Shown here: positions 42,279 through 51,197 of the stretch, in pieces
How positions within the stretch are numbered: position 1 is the first letter of the stretch
Layout: each line of letters opens with the position of its first letter
From: Saccharothrix coeruleofusca
GTDB lineage: Bacteria > Actinomycetota > Actinomycetes > Mycobacteriales > Pseudonocardiaceae
DNA length: 64,000 bases
Direction of reading: 5' to 3'
Assembly (NCBI RefSeq): GCF_014648515.1
Contig: NZ_BMRG01000013.1
Location: forward strand, 131,188 to 195,187
Made by a program: the position numbers and the translations under genes
Notes under the pieces: generated by a model
The model's input: the letters and a program-made list of their open reading frames with translations, nothing else
Told to the model about the DNA's origin: nothing
Databases searched by the model: none

Positions 42279-43700
42279 TCATCTCACCCGGCTGAAGACG
42301 TGTGCCGCCACACGTGCCGCGGCCTTGTCGGCGGTGGCGACGCAGGCCGGGATGCCCACGCCGTGCAGCGCTGCGCCCGCCACGGCCAGGCCGGGGACCT
42401 GCTCGACGGCCCGCTCGACGCCCGCCACCAGGTCCAGGTGCCCGACCCCGTACTGCGGCAGTCCCCCGCCCCAGCGCGTCACCACGGCGTCCACCGGCGG
42501 CGCGGTGACACCGGTCAGCTCGGCCAGGTCGGCCCGGACCGCGGCCACCAGCTCCTCGTCGGAGCGTCGCAGCGACTCCACCTCGCCGTGCCTGCCGACC
42601 GAGCCGCGCACCAGGACCGGCTCGTCGCCGCCCAGGTGCGCCCACTTGCGGCTGGAGAAGGTGAACGCCTTGGCGGTGAACGGGGTGCCGTCGGCGTGCC
42701 GCTCGTGCTCGGCCAGCAGCACGCCGGAGCGCTCCGGCAGCGCCGTGCCCGGCGGCAGGGCCAGCGCGACCACCGCCATCGACGCGAGTTCGACCTCGGC
42801 GTACCGGGCGGCGGCGAGCGGGGCGATCCCGTCCAGCAGCTTGCGGGCCGAGGGCGCGGGCACGGCGAGCACCACGGCGTCGGCCTCCAGCGCGGTGGGC
42901 GCGGCGGCGGAGCCGATCTCCAGCCGCCAGCCGCGCGCCGTGCGGGTCAGCGCGCGCACCGGCTGGCCAAGGACCAGCTCCGCGGCGGCGACCTCGGCCA
43001 GCCGGTCGACCAGCGTGGACAGGCCGCCGCGCAGGGTGCCGAACACGGGCGGGCGGGCGGCGCCCGGCGGGGGCGGTGCGGGCAGCGCGCGGGCGGCGGC
43101 GGCCAGCAGCGAGCCCGCGCCCGCGTCCAGCTCGCCCGCCAGCCGCGGCATGGTGGCGCGCAGCCCCAGCGACGCGGTGCGGCCCGCGTAGACGCCGCCC
43201 AGCAGCGGGTCGACCAGCCGGTCGGCCACCTCGGGGCCGAAGCGCTCGCGCAGCAGCGCGCCGACCGCCACGTCCGCGCCGTCCAGCCGGATCGGCGGCA
43301 GCTCCGGCTCGGCGGCCACCCGGCGCAGGCCGTCCTCGGACAGCACCGCGCGCACCGCCTCCGCCGAGGCGGGCACGCCCAGCACGGTGCCCGAGGGCAC
43401 CGGTCGGATCTCACCGCCCGCGCGGATCGAGGCCGCCACGCCGGTCGGGTGCACCAGCTCGTCGGTCAGCCCCAGTTCGGCGACCAGGTCGGCGGCTTCC
43501 GGGCGGCGGTGCAGGAACGCCTCCGCGCCCACGTCGCAGGCCCGACCGCCGACCCGCGCGGTGCGCAGCTTGCCGCCGAGCCGGTCGGCCTGCTCCAGCA
43601 CGGTGATGCGGGCGTCGGGGCCGAGCAGGCGGCGCAGCCGGTGCGCGGCGGCCAGGCCGGAGACTCCGCCCCCGACCACCGCGACGTGCGGTCGGCTCAT
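42279..43700 (-). CDS. hemY: Coproporphyrinogen/protoporphyrinogen III oxidase (HemG/HemY/CgoX)
   Basis: The 473-residue flavoprotein starts with a dinucleotide-binding [13 protein letters not shown] motif (residues 9-21) and has [15 protein letters not shown], the VGAEAFLHR segment, and a C-terminal [18 protein letters not shown] motif. It oxidises coproporphyrinogen III to coproporphyrin III in the gram-positive haem pathway. It overlaps hemE by 4 bp and is followed at once by hemQ, which matches the coproporphyrin-dependent order. Confidence 0.92.
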   Translation of the reverse strand: MSRPHVAVVGGGVSGLAAAHRLRRLLGPDARITVLEQADRLGGKLRTARVGGRACDVGAEAFLHRRPEAADLVAELGLTDELVHPTGVAASIRAGGEIRPVPSGTVLGVPASAEAVRAVLSEDGLRRVAAEPELPPIRLDGADVAVGALLRERFGPEVADRLVDPLLGGVYAGRTASLGLRATMPRLAGELDAGAGSLLAAAARALPAPPPPGAARPPVFGTLRGGLSTLVDRLAEVAAAELVLGQPVRALTRTARGWRLEIGSAAAPTALEADAVVLAVPAPSARKLLDGIAPLAAARYAEVELASMAVVALALPPGTALPERSGVLLAEHERHADGTPFTAKAFTFSSRKWAHLGGDEPVLVRGSVGRHGEVESLRRSDEELVAAVRADLAELTGVTAPPVDAVVTRWGGGLPQYGVGHLDLVAGVERAVEQVPGLAVAGAALHGVGIPACVATADKAAARVAAHVFSRVR

Positions 43701-44752
43701 CGCTGCCGGTGCACCATCTCGACCGCCTTGGTGATCACGTCCGGATCGGTGTCCGGCAGCACCCCGTGGCCGAGGTTGAAGATGTGGCCCGCCGCGGCGC
43801 GGCCCTCCGCCACGATGCGGTCGATCTCGCGCTCCAGCACCGGCAGCCCGGCGAACAGCAGCGCCGGGTCGAGGTTGCCCTGCACGACCGGCGGGGGCAG
43901 GTCCGGCGCGGCGTCCCGCAGCCTGCGCACGGCCACGTCCAGCGGGGTGCGCCAGTCGACGCCGACCACGTCCGCGCCCGCCTCGCGCATGGCGGGCAGC
44001 AGCTCACCGGTGCCCACGCCGAAGTGGATGCGCGGCACGCCCTCGACCGAGCCCAGCACCCGCCGGGAGTGCGGCAGCACGAACTCGCGGTAGTCGCGCT
44101 CGGACAGCGCGCCCGCCCACGAGTCGAACAGCTGCACCGCCGACACGCCCGCGGCGACCTGCACCCGCAGGAACTCGGCGGTGATGTCGGCGATCCGGCC
44201 CAGCAGCGCGTGCCACAGCTCCGGGTCGGCGTGCATGAGCGCCTTGGTGCGCTCGTGGTGCCTGCTGGGGCCGCCCTCGACCAGGTAGGAGGCCAGGGTG
44301 AACGGGGCGCCCGCGAACCCGATCAGCGGCACGCCGCCCAGCTCGTCCAGCAGCAGCCCGATCGCGTCGACCACCGGCTGGACCTGCTCGGCGTGCAGCT
44401 CGGGCAGCGCGGCCACGTCGGCGGCGGTGGTGATCGGCTTGGCCACCACCGGGCCGGTGCCCGGCACGATGTCCAGGTCGACCCCGGCGGCCTTGAGCGG
44501 CACCACGATGTCGGAGAACAGGATGGCGCCGTCCACGTCGTGCCTGCGGACCGGCTGCATGGTGATCTCGCGGACCATCTCCGGGTCGAAGCAGGCGTCG
44601 AGCATGGCGGTGCCCGCGCGCAGCTTCCGGTACTCCGGCAGCGAGCGGCCCGCCTGGCGCATGAACCAGACCGGCGTGCGGGATGGGGTGCCGCCGCGGG
44701 CGGCGACCAGCAGCGGAGCTGCGTCCAGGGCGGGGTTCGGCTTGTCGCTCAT
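43697..44752 (-). CDS. hemE: Uroporphyrinogen decarboxylase
   Basis: The 351-residue protein has [16 protein letters not shown] near the start, a well-conserved HemE signature with the substrate-binding Arg, the [17 protein letters not shown] motif, [10 protein letters not shown] and the C-terminal [14 protein letters not shown]. It decarboxylates uroporphyrinogen III to coproporphyrinogen III. It is the first gene of the three-gene haem operon, overlapping hemY by 4 bp; the ATG is immediately preceded by AGGGGGAG. Confidence 0.95.
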   Translation of the reverse strand: MSDKPNPALDAAPLLVAARGGTPSRTPVWFMRQAGRSLPEYRKLRAGTAMLDACFDPEMVREITMQPVRRHDVDGAILFSDIVVPLKAAGVDLDIVPGTGPVVAKPITTAADVAALPELHAEQVQPVVDAIGLLLDELGGVPLIGFAGAPFTLASYLVEGGPSRHHERTKALMHADPELWHALLGRIADITAEFLRVQVAAGVSAVQLFDSWAGALSERDYREFVLPHSRRVLGSVEGVPRIHFGVGTGELLPAMREAGADVVGVDWRTPLDVAVRRLRDAAPDLPPPVVQGNLDPALLFAGLPVLEREIDRIVAEGRAAAGHIFNLGHGVLPDTDPDVITKAVEMVHRQR

Positions 44753-44846
44753 CTCCCCCTCATGGTCCCACGGGCCGGGAAAGCCGTGCCGCGCGGTCCG
44801 GCGTGGCTTGCCCGCGCGGCGGGGCCGTGGGGCCTAGAGTCGGTCC

Positions 44847-45395
44847 GTGACCGGAGCCGCGGGGGAGCCCGAACAGTTCCGGCGGGCGGTGGCGACCCTG
44901 AAGTCGGTGCGAACCCGACCAGAGGTGGAGCTGACCGAGGTGCGCCCGCCGCAGCGGCTGGCGCCGTGGGCCTTCGCCCTGACCGCGGAGGTGACCGGCC
45001 CTGCCGACGAGCTGTCCACCGGGCGGCTGGTGCTGCTGCACGACCCCGACGGGGTGGAGGCGTGGGGCGGGGTGTTCCGGCTGGTCGCCTACGTCCGGGT
45101 GGAGCTGGACCCGGAGCTGGCCGCCGACCCGCTGCTGCCCGAGGTGGGCTGGAGCTGGCTGACCGAGGCGCTGGAGCAGTCCGGGGCGCGGTTCACCGCG
45201 CTGGGCGGCACCGTGACGCAGACCTCCTCGGCCCGCTTCGGCGACATCGCGGGGCCTGCCCGCACCGACGACCTGGAGCTGCGCGCGTCGTGGACCGCCG
45301 AGGACGCCGAGCTGGCCGCCCACGGCACCGCCTTCTACGACCTCATGGCCACCGCCATCGGCCTCCCCCCGGTCGGCGTCACCACCCTGCGCTGA
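44847..45395 (+). CDS. DUF3000 family protein
   Basis: The 182-residue protein matches the actinobacterial DUF3000 family, with LAPWAFALTAEV near residues 39-50, DPDGVEAWGGVFRLVAYVR and EVGWSWLTEALEQ-GTVTQTSSARFGDI. The gene begins with GTG 44847, 8 nt after a TAGAGT hexamer, so a leaderless transcript is likely. It is divergent from hemE and convergent with the M19 dipeptidase across a repeat. Function unknown. Confidence 0.85.
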   Translation: MTGAAGEPEQFRRAVATLKSVRTRPEVELTEVRPPQRLAPWAFALTAEVTGPADELSTGRLVLLHDPDGVEAWGGVFRLVAYVRVELDPELAADPLLPEVGWSWLTEALEQSGARFTALGGTVTQTSSARFGDIAGPARTDDLELRASWTAEDAELAAHGTAFYDLMATAIGLPPVGVTTLR

Positions 45396-45402
45396 CCACC
45401 CC

Positions 45403-45490
45403 ACCCGCGTCGGCAAGTACTACCCGACGAGCGCACGGGGGCCGCTAACTACCACCCGAGGTGCGCGAACGCGCGGTTCGGGGTGTCCGG
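45403..45490 (-). repeat. Convergent-gene intergenic repeat, copy 3 (inverted)
   Basis: On the minus strand the boxes GGGTGGTAGTTAGCGGCCC (from 45457) and GGGTAGTACTTGC (from 45425) start 32 bp apart; a GACGCGGGT segment follows as in copy 1. A CGCGCGTTCG block precedes the first box, as in copy 2. The element lies between the convergent DUF3000 and M19 genes. Confidence 0.72.
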
Positions 45491-45511
45491 AGGCTCGATT
45501 CGCGGGGGTGG

Positions 45512-46687
45512 TCAGGCGTCGGCGTCCCGGAGGACGCGCAGGATGTTGCCGCCCGCCAGCTTGGCGCAGTCGTCCTCGCTCCAGCCGCGGTCCAGCAGCT
45601 CGCCGAACAGCGCCGGGTAGCAGGACACGTCCTCCAGCCCGCGCGGCTGCGCCCGCACGCCGTCGTAGTCCCCGCCGATCCCGATGTGGTCCACCCCGGC
45701 GACCTCGCGCGCGTGCTCCAAGTGGGCGACGACGTCCTCGACGGTCACCTCGGGGGTGGGCACGCGCTGGACGTAGGAGCGGATGAACCGCTCCCGGACG
45801 GCCAGGTCGTTGTGGTTCTGCCCGGCTTCCTCCATGGCCTCGCGCAGGCCCGCGTCCCACTCGGCGAACCGCTGGGAGACGAACTGCGGCACGAAGGTGA
45901 TCATGCACACGCCGCCGTTCGCCGCCAGCGAGGCCAGCACGTCGTCGGGCACGTTGCGCGGGTGGTCGGCCACGGCGCGGCAGGAGGAGTGGCTGAAGAT
46001 GGCCGGGCGGGTGCCGACCTCCAGCGCGTCCCGCATGGTGGACGGGGCCACGTGGGAGAGGTCGACCAGCATCCCGATCCGGTTCATCTCGCGCACGACC
46101 TCGCGGCCGAAGTCGGTCAGCCCGCCGTGCACCGGCTCGTCGGTGGCCGAGTCCGCCCACGGGGTGTTCTCGTTGTGGGTCAGCGTCATGTAGCGCACGC
46201 CCAACCTGCGCAGCGCCCGCAGCACCCCGAGCGAGGAGTTGATCGAGTGGCCGCCCTCGGCGCCGATGAGGGACGCCACGCGGCCCGCCGCGAACGCAGC
46301 CTCGGCCTCGTCGGCGGTCGTGGCCAGCGCCAGGTGGTCGGGGTGGCGGGCGGCGATCGCACGGACCAGTTCGACCTGCTCCAGCACGGCGGTGACCGCT
46401 GCGTCGCCCGCGAGCGCGCACGGGACCCACACGGACCAGAACTGCATCCCCAACCGGCCCTCGCGGACCCGCACGAGGTCGGTCTGCAGCGCGGGTTGAC
46501 GGGTGGTCAGGTCGACCTCGGCGGCCGCGGAGAAGACGTCGACCGACGTTGACTTTTCACCGAATTGCTCCGCGCCGTCGGGGGACACCAGGGCGCGCAG
46601 CGCCCACGGCAGGTCGTTGTGCCCGTCGACGAGCGGGGCCCGTGCCAGCAGTTCCGCCGCGCGGGCTCGCCCCTGGGTGCTCGCCAC
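45512..46687 (-). CDS. Membrane dipeptidase-family peptidase M19
   Basis: The 391-residue protein has the M19 metal ligands: DGHNDLPW (His-x-Asp), [11 protein letters not shown] with the bridging Glu, DLSHV and FSHSSCRAV His residues, and GIGGDYDGV near the C-terminus. It cleaves dipeptides, including D-amino-acid and dehydro forms, in the cytoplasm. GTG at 46687 is chosen because GAGGAG lies 6 nt before it; a TTG at 46693 is also in frame. Confidence 0.92.
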   Translation of the reverse strand: MASTQGRARAAELLARAPLVDGHNDLPWALRALVSPDGAEQFGEKSTSVDVFSAAAEVDLTTRQPALQTDLVRVREGRLGMQFWSVWVPCALAGDAAVTAVLEQVELVRAIAARHPDHLALATTADEAEAAFAAGRVASLIGAEGGHSINSSLGVLRALRRLGVRYMTLTHNENTPWADSATDEPVHGGLTDFGREVVREMNRIGMLVDLSHVAPSTMRDALEVGTRPAIFSHSSCRAVADHPRNVPDDVLASLAANGGVCMITFVPQFVSQRFAEWDAGLREAMEEAGQNHNDLAVRERFIRSYVQRVPTPEVTVEDVVAHLEHAREVAGVDHIGIGGDYDGVRAQPRGLEDVSCYPALFGELLDRGWSEDDCAKLAGGNILRVLRDADA

Positions 46688-46856
46688 AGGCAACTCCTCT
46701 GTGTCGTTGCGAGAAGGACTCGCGTTACGGACCCTGACGGTTTGTCAGCCGATCGTGTGACATCGGGGCCCAACGGTGACAACTCATTCGGGATAGATAC
46801 CCGATTGATCGTCCCGTAGACCCGCTTGGGCGGCTACGCTGCCCCAGACGACACCA

Positions 46857-46894
46857 CTTTCGGTCGATCAGTGGCGCGGCTGATTGGACGAAAG
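46857..46894 (+). ncRNA. Stem-loop in the response-regulator leader
   Basis: CTTTCGGTCGATCAG pairs with CTGATTGGACGAAAG over 15 positions (one mismatch, two G-U pairs) around an 8-nt loop, 47 bp before the response-regulator start. It may be a structured leader or a bound operator; no known riboswitch class was recognised. Confidence 0.4.
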
Positions 46895-46941
46895 TCCCGG
46901 TGCCGGTCGGGGGGCACGACCGACTCCAGGGAGGTAGTGAC

Positions 46942-47658
46942 GTGGCTGCCGTCGGCTTAGGTCAGGCCGTTCGTACCACGCCAGCCGGCTCGTTGCCGGC
47001 GAACATGGTCCCGCACCCGCGGGAGGAGCTTTTTTCGGTGTTGGTGGTCGACGACCACCCGCTGCTGAGGGAGGCGATATCGGCTCGGCTCACCCAGATG
47101 GGAGCCGGGACAGTGCATGAGGCGGCTTCGGTCGCGGAAGCTCGGGCGCGGGCTCTCGCCACCGGACCGTGCGACCTCGCGATCCTCGATCTGGGTCTGC
47201 CGGATGGCACCGGCATCGACCTGGTCACGGAACTCCGTGCCCAGGGCTGGCCCCGCATCGTGGTCCTCGCGTCCTCCGACGACCCCTACGCGGTCAGGTC
47301 GGCCTTCCAAGCGGGCGCCCAGGCGTACCTGCTGAAGTCCGCCTCGCCGATGGTGGTCACCGACGGGGTGCGCAGGGTCCTCGACGGCGGCGTCTACGCA
47401 GATCCCAGCGTCGCCCCCGTGCTCGCCGCGGGGACGAGGGTGCCGGGCACCGACAACACGCCGCGGGAGCTGTCCGCGCGTGAGGTCGAGGTCCTCCAGC
47501 TGGTCGCCGATGGCCAGAGCAACAAGGAGATCGGCGAAGCGCTCAGCCTGTCCGCGCTGACGGTGAAGTCTCACCTCTCGCGGATCGGCCGCAAGCTGGG
47601 CACCGGGGACCGGGCGCAGATGGTGGCGCTGGCCATGCGCGCCGGCGTGATCCGCTGA
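46942..47658 (+). CDS. LuxR-family response regulator
   Basis: The 238-residue protein has a receiver domain (about 33-150): acidic DD in VVDDHPLLR, the phospho-acceptor Asp in AILDLGLPDG, Ser/Thr in VLASSDD and Lys in YLLKSASP. A NarL/LuxR helix-turn-helix (about 170-235) follows with ELSAREVEVLQLVADGQSNKEIG. An unusual 30-residue N-terminal extension precedes the receiver. GTG at 46942 follows GGGAGG. No histidine kinase is adjacent, so it is an orphan. A stem-loop lies in its leader. Confidence 0.9.
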   Translation: MAAVGLGQAVRTTPAGSLPANMVPHPREELFSVLVVDDHPLLREAISARLTQMGAGTVHEAASVAEARARALATGPCDLAILDLGLPDGTGIDLVTELRAQGWPRIVVLASSDDPYAVRSAFQAGAQAYLLKSASPMVVTDGVRRVLDGGVYADPSVAPVLAAGTRVPGTDNTPRELSAREVEVLQLVADGQSNKEIGEALSLSALTVKSHLSRIGRKLGTGDRAQMVALAMRAGVIR

Positions 47659-47725
47659 GCAGGTCGGCACACTGAACCGGCCGAACACACCCGCGAGTGG
47701 TGCGTTCGTCGTAGGGTCATCCGCC

Positions 47726-48967
47726 GTGGACGTACCCGCCGACGAGCCAACCGAACCAACCGGAGCTGATCCGGTGCCGCTGACGGAACCCGCTGACGGG
47801 GTTCCGCCGGTGGTGGCCGACGCCTCGGCACTCCGGCGAGCCGCGAGCGCGCTCGCCGGAGCCGAGGGTCCGGTCGCGGTGGACACCGAGCGAGCCTCGG
47901 GCTACCGCTACTCGCAACGCGCTTACCTGGTGCAACTGCGCAGGCAAGGCGCCGGGACCTGGCTGGTTGACCCGATCGCCCTCGGCGGTCGGCTCGACCC
48001 GCTGGTCGAAGCGCTGGACGGGACCGAGTGGGTGCTGCACGCGGCGTCGCAAGACCTGCCGTGCCTCGCCGAACTCGGTCTGCGTCCGAGCGCGTTGTTC
48101 GACACCGAGCTGGCGGGCAGGCTGGCCGGGTTCGAACGGGTGGCTCTGGGCACGCTCGTGGAGCGCTTGCTCGGCTATCGGTTGGAGAAGGGGCACGGCG
48201 CGGCCGACTGGTCGCGCCGCCCCCTTCCCGCCGACTGGCTGAACTACGCCGCGCTCGACGTGGAGCTGCTGGTGGAGCTGCGCGACGTGCTGGAGCAGGA
48301 GCTCAAGCGCCAGGGCAAGCTGGCGTGGGCGCTGGAGGAGTTCGAGGCCGCCCGCACCGCTCCCCTGCCGCGCCCTCGCTCCGAGCCGTGGCGCCGCACC
48401 TCGGGCATCCACCGCATCCGCAACCCGCGGCAGCTGGCCGCGGTGCGGTCGCTGTGGGAGGCCAGGGACGCGATCGCGCGCGAGCGCGACATCGCGCCCG
48501 GTCGCGTGCTGCCCGACAGCGCGCTGGTCGAGGCGGCCGTGCGCAACCCGGCCGACGAGGCCGCGCTGCTGGCGCTGCCGGTCTTCCGGGGCCGGGCGCA
48601 GCGCCGCGTGGTGGGCGTCTGGCTGGGCGCCCTGCAGCGGGCCGCCGCGCTCCCTCGCAGCGAACTGCCCGAGACCTCGCAGCAGCACGACGGGCCGCCG
48701 CCCGCGAACCGCTGGGCCGACAAGGACCCGGCCGCCGCGGCCCGCCTGACCGCCGCCCGCGCGGCGCTGACCGCCGTGGCGCAGGCGCACACGCTGCCGG
48801 TGGAGAACCTGCTGCTGCCGGATCTGGTCCGGCGCACCTGCTGGCAGCCGCCCGCGGACACCTCGCCCGAGGGCGTGGCCGCGGCGCTGCGCGAGGGTGG
48901 CGCCCGCGACTGGCAGGTCCAGCTCACCGCCGAGGTCCTGAGCGGGGCGTTGACCTCGGATTCCTGA
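47726..48967 (+). CDS. rnd: Ribonuclease D
   Basis: The 413-residue protein has the DEDD exonuclease motifs: VDTERASGYRYSQRAYLVQL (Asp and Glu), LHAASQDLPCL (Asp) and LNYAALDVELLVEL (Tyr and Asp). Two HRDC-type helical domains follow (about 215-290 and 320-400). It trims tRNA and other structured RNA 3' ends. GTG at 47726 lies 8 nt after TAGGGT, so leaderless transcription is possible. Confidence 0.9.
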   Translation: MDVPADEPTEPTGADPVPLTEPADGVPPVVADASALRRAASALAGAEGPVAVDTERASGYRYSQRAYLVQLRRQGAGTWLVDPIALGGRLDPLVEALDGTEWVLHAASQDLPCLAELGLRPSALFDTELAGRLAGFERVALGTLVERLLGYRLEKGHGAADWSRRPLPADWLNYAALDVELLVELRDVLEQELKRQGKLAWALEEFEAARTAPLPRPRSEPWRRTSGIHRIRNPRQLAAVRSLWEARDAIARERDIAPGRVLPDSALVEAAVRNPADEAALLALPVFRGRAQRRVVGVWLGALQRAAALPRSELPETSQQHDGPPPANRWADKDPAAAARLTAARAALTAVAQAHTLPVENLLLPDLVRRTCWQPPADTSPEGVAAALREGGARDWQVQLTAEVLSGALTSDS

Positions 48968-48979
48968 TCGCACCCGCGT

Positions 48980-49013
48980 CCGGACGCGCGGTGGGTTCCG
49001 GCCGCGCGTCCGG
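48980..49013. terminator. Hairpin between convergent rnd and merR genes
   Basis: A perfect 12-bp stem (CCGGACGCGCGG and its complement) with a 10-nt loop lies between the RNase D stop and the MerR-type gene. Confidence 0.65.
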
Positions 49014-49021
49014 GCGTGGGA

Positions 49022-49672
49022 TCACCGCGCCCCGTCGTCCCCGGACTGCCCCGTGCGGCGTTCGGACACCGCTTGCCTCGCCATCCGGCGCACCAGGGCC
49101 AGGGCCGTGTCCCCCAGCACGGTGCCGACCGCGACGCCTTCGAGCACCTCTTCCCTGGTTCCCGCGCCCAGGGTGAACACGTAGTCCAGGTCCCGCTCGG
49201 CCACCCGGTCGCACGCGTCGGCGTAGTCGTCCAGCAGGTCCGCGAAGCGGTCGTGCCCCACCTCGCGCGCGGTCGTCAGCACGCCGACCAGCGCCTGGAA
49301 CGCGGGCGAGTCGGGTGCGCAGGAGTACCCCCGGCGGGCGACGAACTCGGTCGCCTGCTCGCGGGCCACCTCGTCCTCCCGCGACTGGACCGGGAACTCG
49401 GGCGTCACCGCGGCCTCGACCGTGCCCAGCGCCTTGTGCATCGACCCCTCGGGGTCGTCCAGCGCGCCCAGCACCTCCCGCACCGCGGCGATCGACAGCC
49501 CGCCGACCTCGACCATCGCCCGCACCAGCCGCAGCCTGCGCACGTGCCCCTCGCCGTAGCGGGCCTGGTTCGGGCTGGTCAGCTCGCCCGCGGGCAGCAG
49601 CCCTTCCCGCAGGTAGTACTTGATCGTCGGCACCGGAACGCCGCTGCGACGGCTCAACTCCGCGATGCGCAC
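49022..49672 (-). CDS. MerR family regulator
   Basis: The 216-residue protein has a MerR winged helix at the start (IAELSRRSGVPVPTIKYYLREGLL) and a HVRRLRLVRAMVEVGGLSIAAVREVLGAL second half, then a helical ligand domain of about 120 residues. GTG at 49672 has AAGGGGA about 5 nt upstream. It is divergent from a membrane protein gene with dyad repeats between them, so it likely activates or represses that gene. Confidence 0.87.
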   Translation of the reverse strand: MRIAELSRRSGVPVPTIKYYLREGLLPAGELTSPNQARYGEGHVRRLRLVRAMVEVGGLSIAAVREVLGALDDPEGSMHKALGTVEAAVTPEFPVQSREDEVAREQATEFVARRGYSCAPDSPAFQALVGVLTTAREVGHDRFADLLDDYADACDRVAERDLDYVFTLGAGTREEVLEGVAVGTVLGDTALALVRRMARQAVSERRTGQSGDDGAR

Positions 49673-49703
49673 GCAATCCCCTTCCCGAGGAAGCACTCAA
49701 TGT

Positions 49704-49743
49704 GGATACTGTAGCTATCCGATAGTAGAAAGTGTCGCTATCC
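49704..49743. promoter_or_regulatory. Dyad elements between merR and the membrane protein gene
   Basis: GGATA (49704-49708) and TATCC (49716-49720) form a dyad with a 7-bp spacer, overlapping CTATCCGATAG (49715-49725); GCTATCC recurs at 49737-49743. Such dyads are the usual MerR binding pattern and lie in the divergent promoter gap. Confidence 0.55.
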
Positions 49744-49759
49744 AATCTAAGGGGACACC

Positions 49760-50668
49760 ATGACCCGCCTCCTCCACCTGCACCGGCCACTGGTGCTGTT
49801 CTCCCTGCTCATGGCCGCCATGATCCCGGTGTCGCTGGTCGGCCTGGCGGTCGACGACCGGGTGCTGGCCGGGTCGCCGATCTGGCTCAAGCCGCTCAAG
49901 TTCTTCATCTCGCTCGTGCTGTACGGGCTCACGCTGGCCTGGGTGCTGAAGTTCACCACGCGGTGGCGCAAGCTCACCTGGTGGGCGGGCACGGTGCTGG
50001 CCGTGGGCGGCACCGTCGAGATGGTGGCCATCGTGGGCCAGGTGGTGCGCGGCAGGCAGAGCCACTTCAACGTCGCCACCTCGTTCGACGCCGCCGTGTT
50101 CGCCGTCATGGCCGTCACCATCACCGTGGTGTGGGCCATGCACGCGATCATCTCCGCGTCGCTGCTGCTGACCCGCTTCACCGACCGCGTCGCCGGGTGG
50201 GCGGTCCGGCTGGGCATGGCCATCTCCCTGGTCGGCCTGGCGCTGGGCGCCCTGATGACCCGCCCCAAGCCCGGTCAGAACCCGGCCGACGGCATCGTCG
50301 GCGCGCACAGCGTCGGGGTGCCCGACGGCGGCCCGCAGATGGCGGTGACCGGTTGGAGCACCACGGGCGGCGACCTGCGCATCCCCCACTTCGTGGGCAT
50401 CCACGCGCTGCAGGTGCTGCCGCTGGTGGTCATGCTGCTCGGCTCGCGGGCCACGGTGCGCGCGGTGTGGGCCGCCGCCACCGGGTACGGGGGGCTGACC
50501 GCGCTGGTGACCTGGCAGGCCCTGCGCGGCCAACCGCTGCTCCAGCCGGACGCGCTGACGCTGGCGGGCCTGGCGGCGGTGCTGCTGGCCACGGCCGTCG
50601 TGGCGTGGGCGCCCCCCCGGAGGACGGCCGGGACCGCCCGGACCGAGAAGGCGGTGCAGCCCGCGTGA
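49760..50668 (+). CDS. Hypothetical polytopic membrane protein
   Basis: The 302-residue protein has about eight hydrophobic segments starting at residue 9 (LVLFSLLMAAMIPVSLVGLA) and short polar loops, one with a GGDLRIPHFVGIHALQVLP motif. No family was recognised. It follows the MerR regulator divergently and precedes an ABA4-like gene, to which it is coupled by a GTGA overlap. AGGGGACACC lies before the ATG. Confidence 0.7.
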   Translation: MTRLLHLHRPLVLFSLLMAAMIPVSLVGLAVDDRVLAGSPIWLKPLKFFISLVLYGLTLAWVLKFTTRWRKLTWWAGTVLAVGGTVEMVAIVGQVVRGRQSHFNVATSFDAAVFAVMAVTITVVWAMHAIISASLLLTRFTDRVAGWAVRLGMAISLVGLALGALMTRPKPGQNPADGIVGAHSVGVPDGGPQMAVTGWSTTGGDLRIPHFVGIHALQVLPLVVMLLGSRATVRAVWAAATGYGGLTALVTWQALRGQPLLQPDALTLAGLAAVLLATAVVAWAPPRRTAGTARTEKAVQPA

Positions 50669-51114
50669 CCGGGTTCCTGTTCGGGATCACCTTCTGGCTG
50701 ACCGTGCCGTTCTGGGGGCTGATGATCTTCGCGCCGCGCTGGCGCTGGACGCCCCGCGTCGTCTCCTCGCCGCTGATCGCCGTGCCACCGCTGGTCGTCT
50801 ACACGGCGCTGGTCGTGGGCCACCTCCCGCAGCTGTGGTCGACCATGAGCGCCCCGGACCTGACCACGCTGCGGGAGTTCACGACCACGCCGTGGGGCGC
50901 CTCGGCGGTGTGGGCGCAGGTGATCGCGTGGGACCTGCTCATCGGCGCTTGGATGTACCAGGAGAGCAGGCGGCTGGGCCTGCACCCGCTGCTGATGGGG
51001 CCGCTGCTGGTGTTCACGATCATCCTCTCGCCGTTCGGCTTCGCGGTGTTCCTGGCCATCCGGGCGGCGTGTGACGCACCCGACAGGGCGACCACTGTGG
51101 TTACCGGGGAGTAA
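50665..51114 (+). CDS. ABA4-like (DUF4281) membrane protein
   Basis: The 149-residue protein has four membrane helices and the ABA4-like signature FTTTPWGASAVWAQVIAWDLLIGAWMYQES with a conserved DLLIG-x-W region and LLLVFTIILSPFGFAVFLAIR (partial). ABA4 relatives occur in plants and actinobacteria; the plant protein acts in neoxanthin formation. The bacterial role is unknown. GTG start overlaps the previous stop. Confidence 0.78.
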   Translation: MTGFLFGITFWLTVPFWGLMIFAPRWRWTPRVVSSPLIAVPPLVVYTALVVGHLPQLWSTMSAPDLTTLREFTTTPWGASAVWAQVIAWDLLIGAWMYQESRRLGLHPLLMGPLLVFTIILSPFGFAVFLAIRAACDAPDRATTVVTGE

Positions 51115-51144
51115 CGAGGGCTAGAGTTGTGTTACCGACCGGTA
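51100..51144. promoter_or_regulatory. Promoter and operator-like repeats of the beta-oxidation operon
   Basis: TAGAGT at 51122-51127 is a candidate -10. GTTACCGGGGAGTAAC (51100-51115) and TTACCGACCGGTAG (51132-51145) are inverted repeats on either side. The pair resembles TetR/FadR-like fatty-acid regulator sites, but no regulator is adjacent. Confidence 0.5.
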
Positions 51145-51197
51145 GGGAGTCGCGCCCCCCGGTCGCTGGATTCGTCACCACAAGTGGAGGAGACGCC

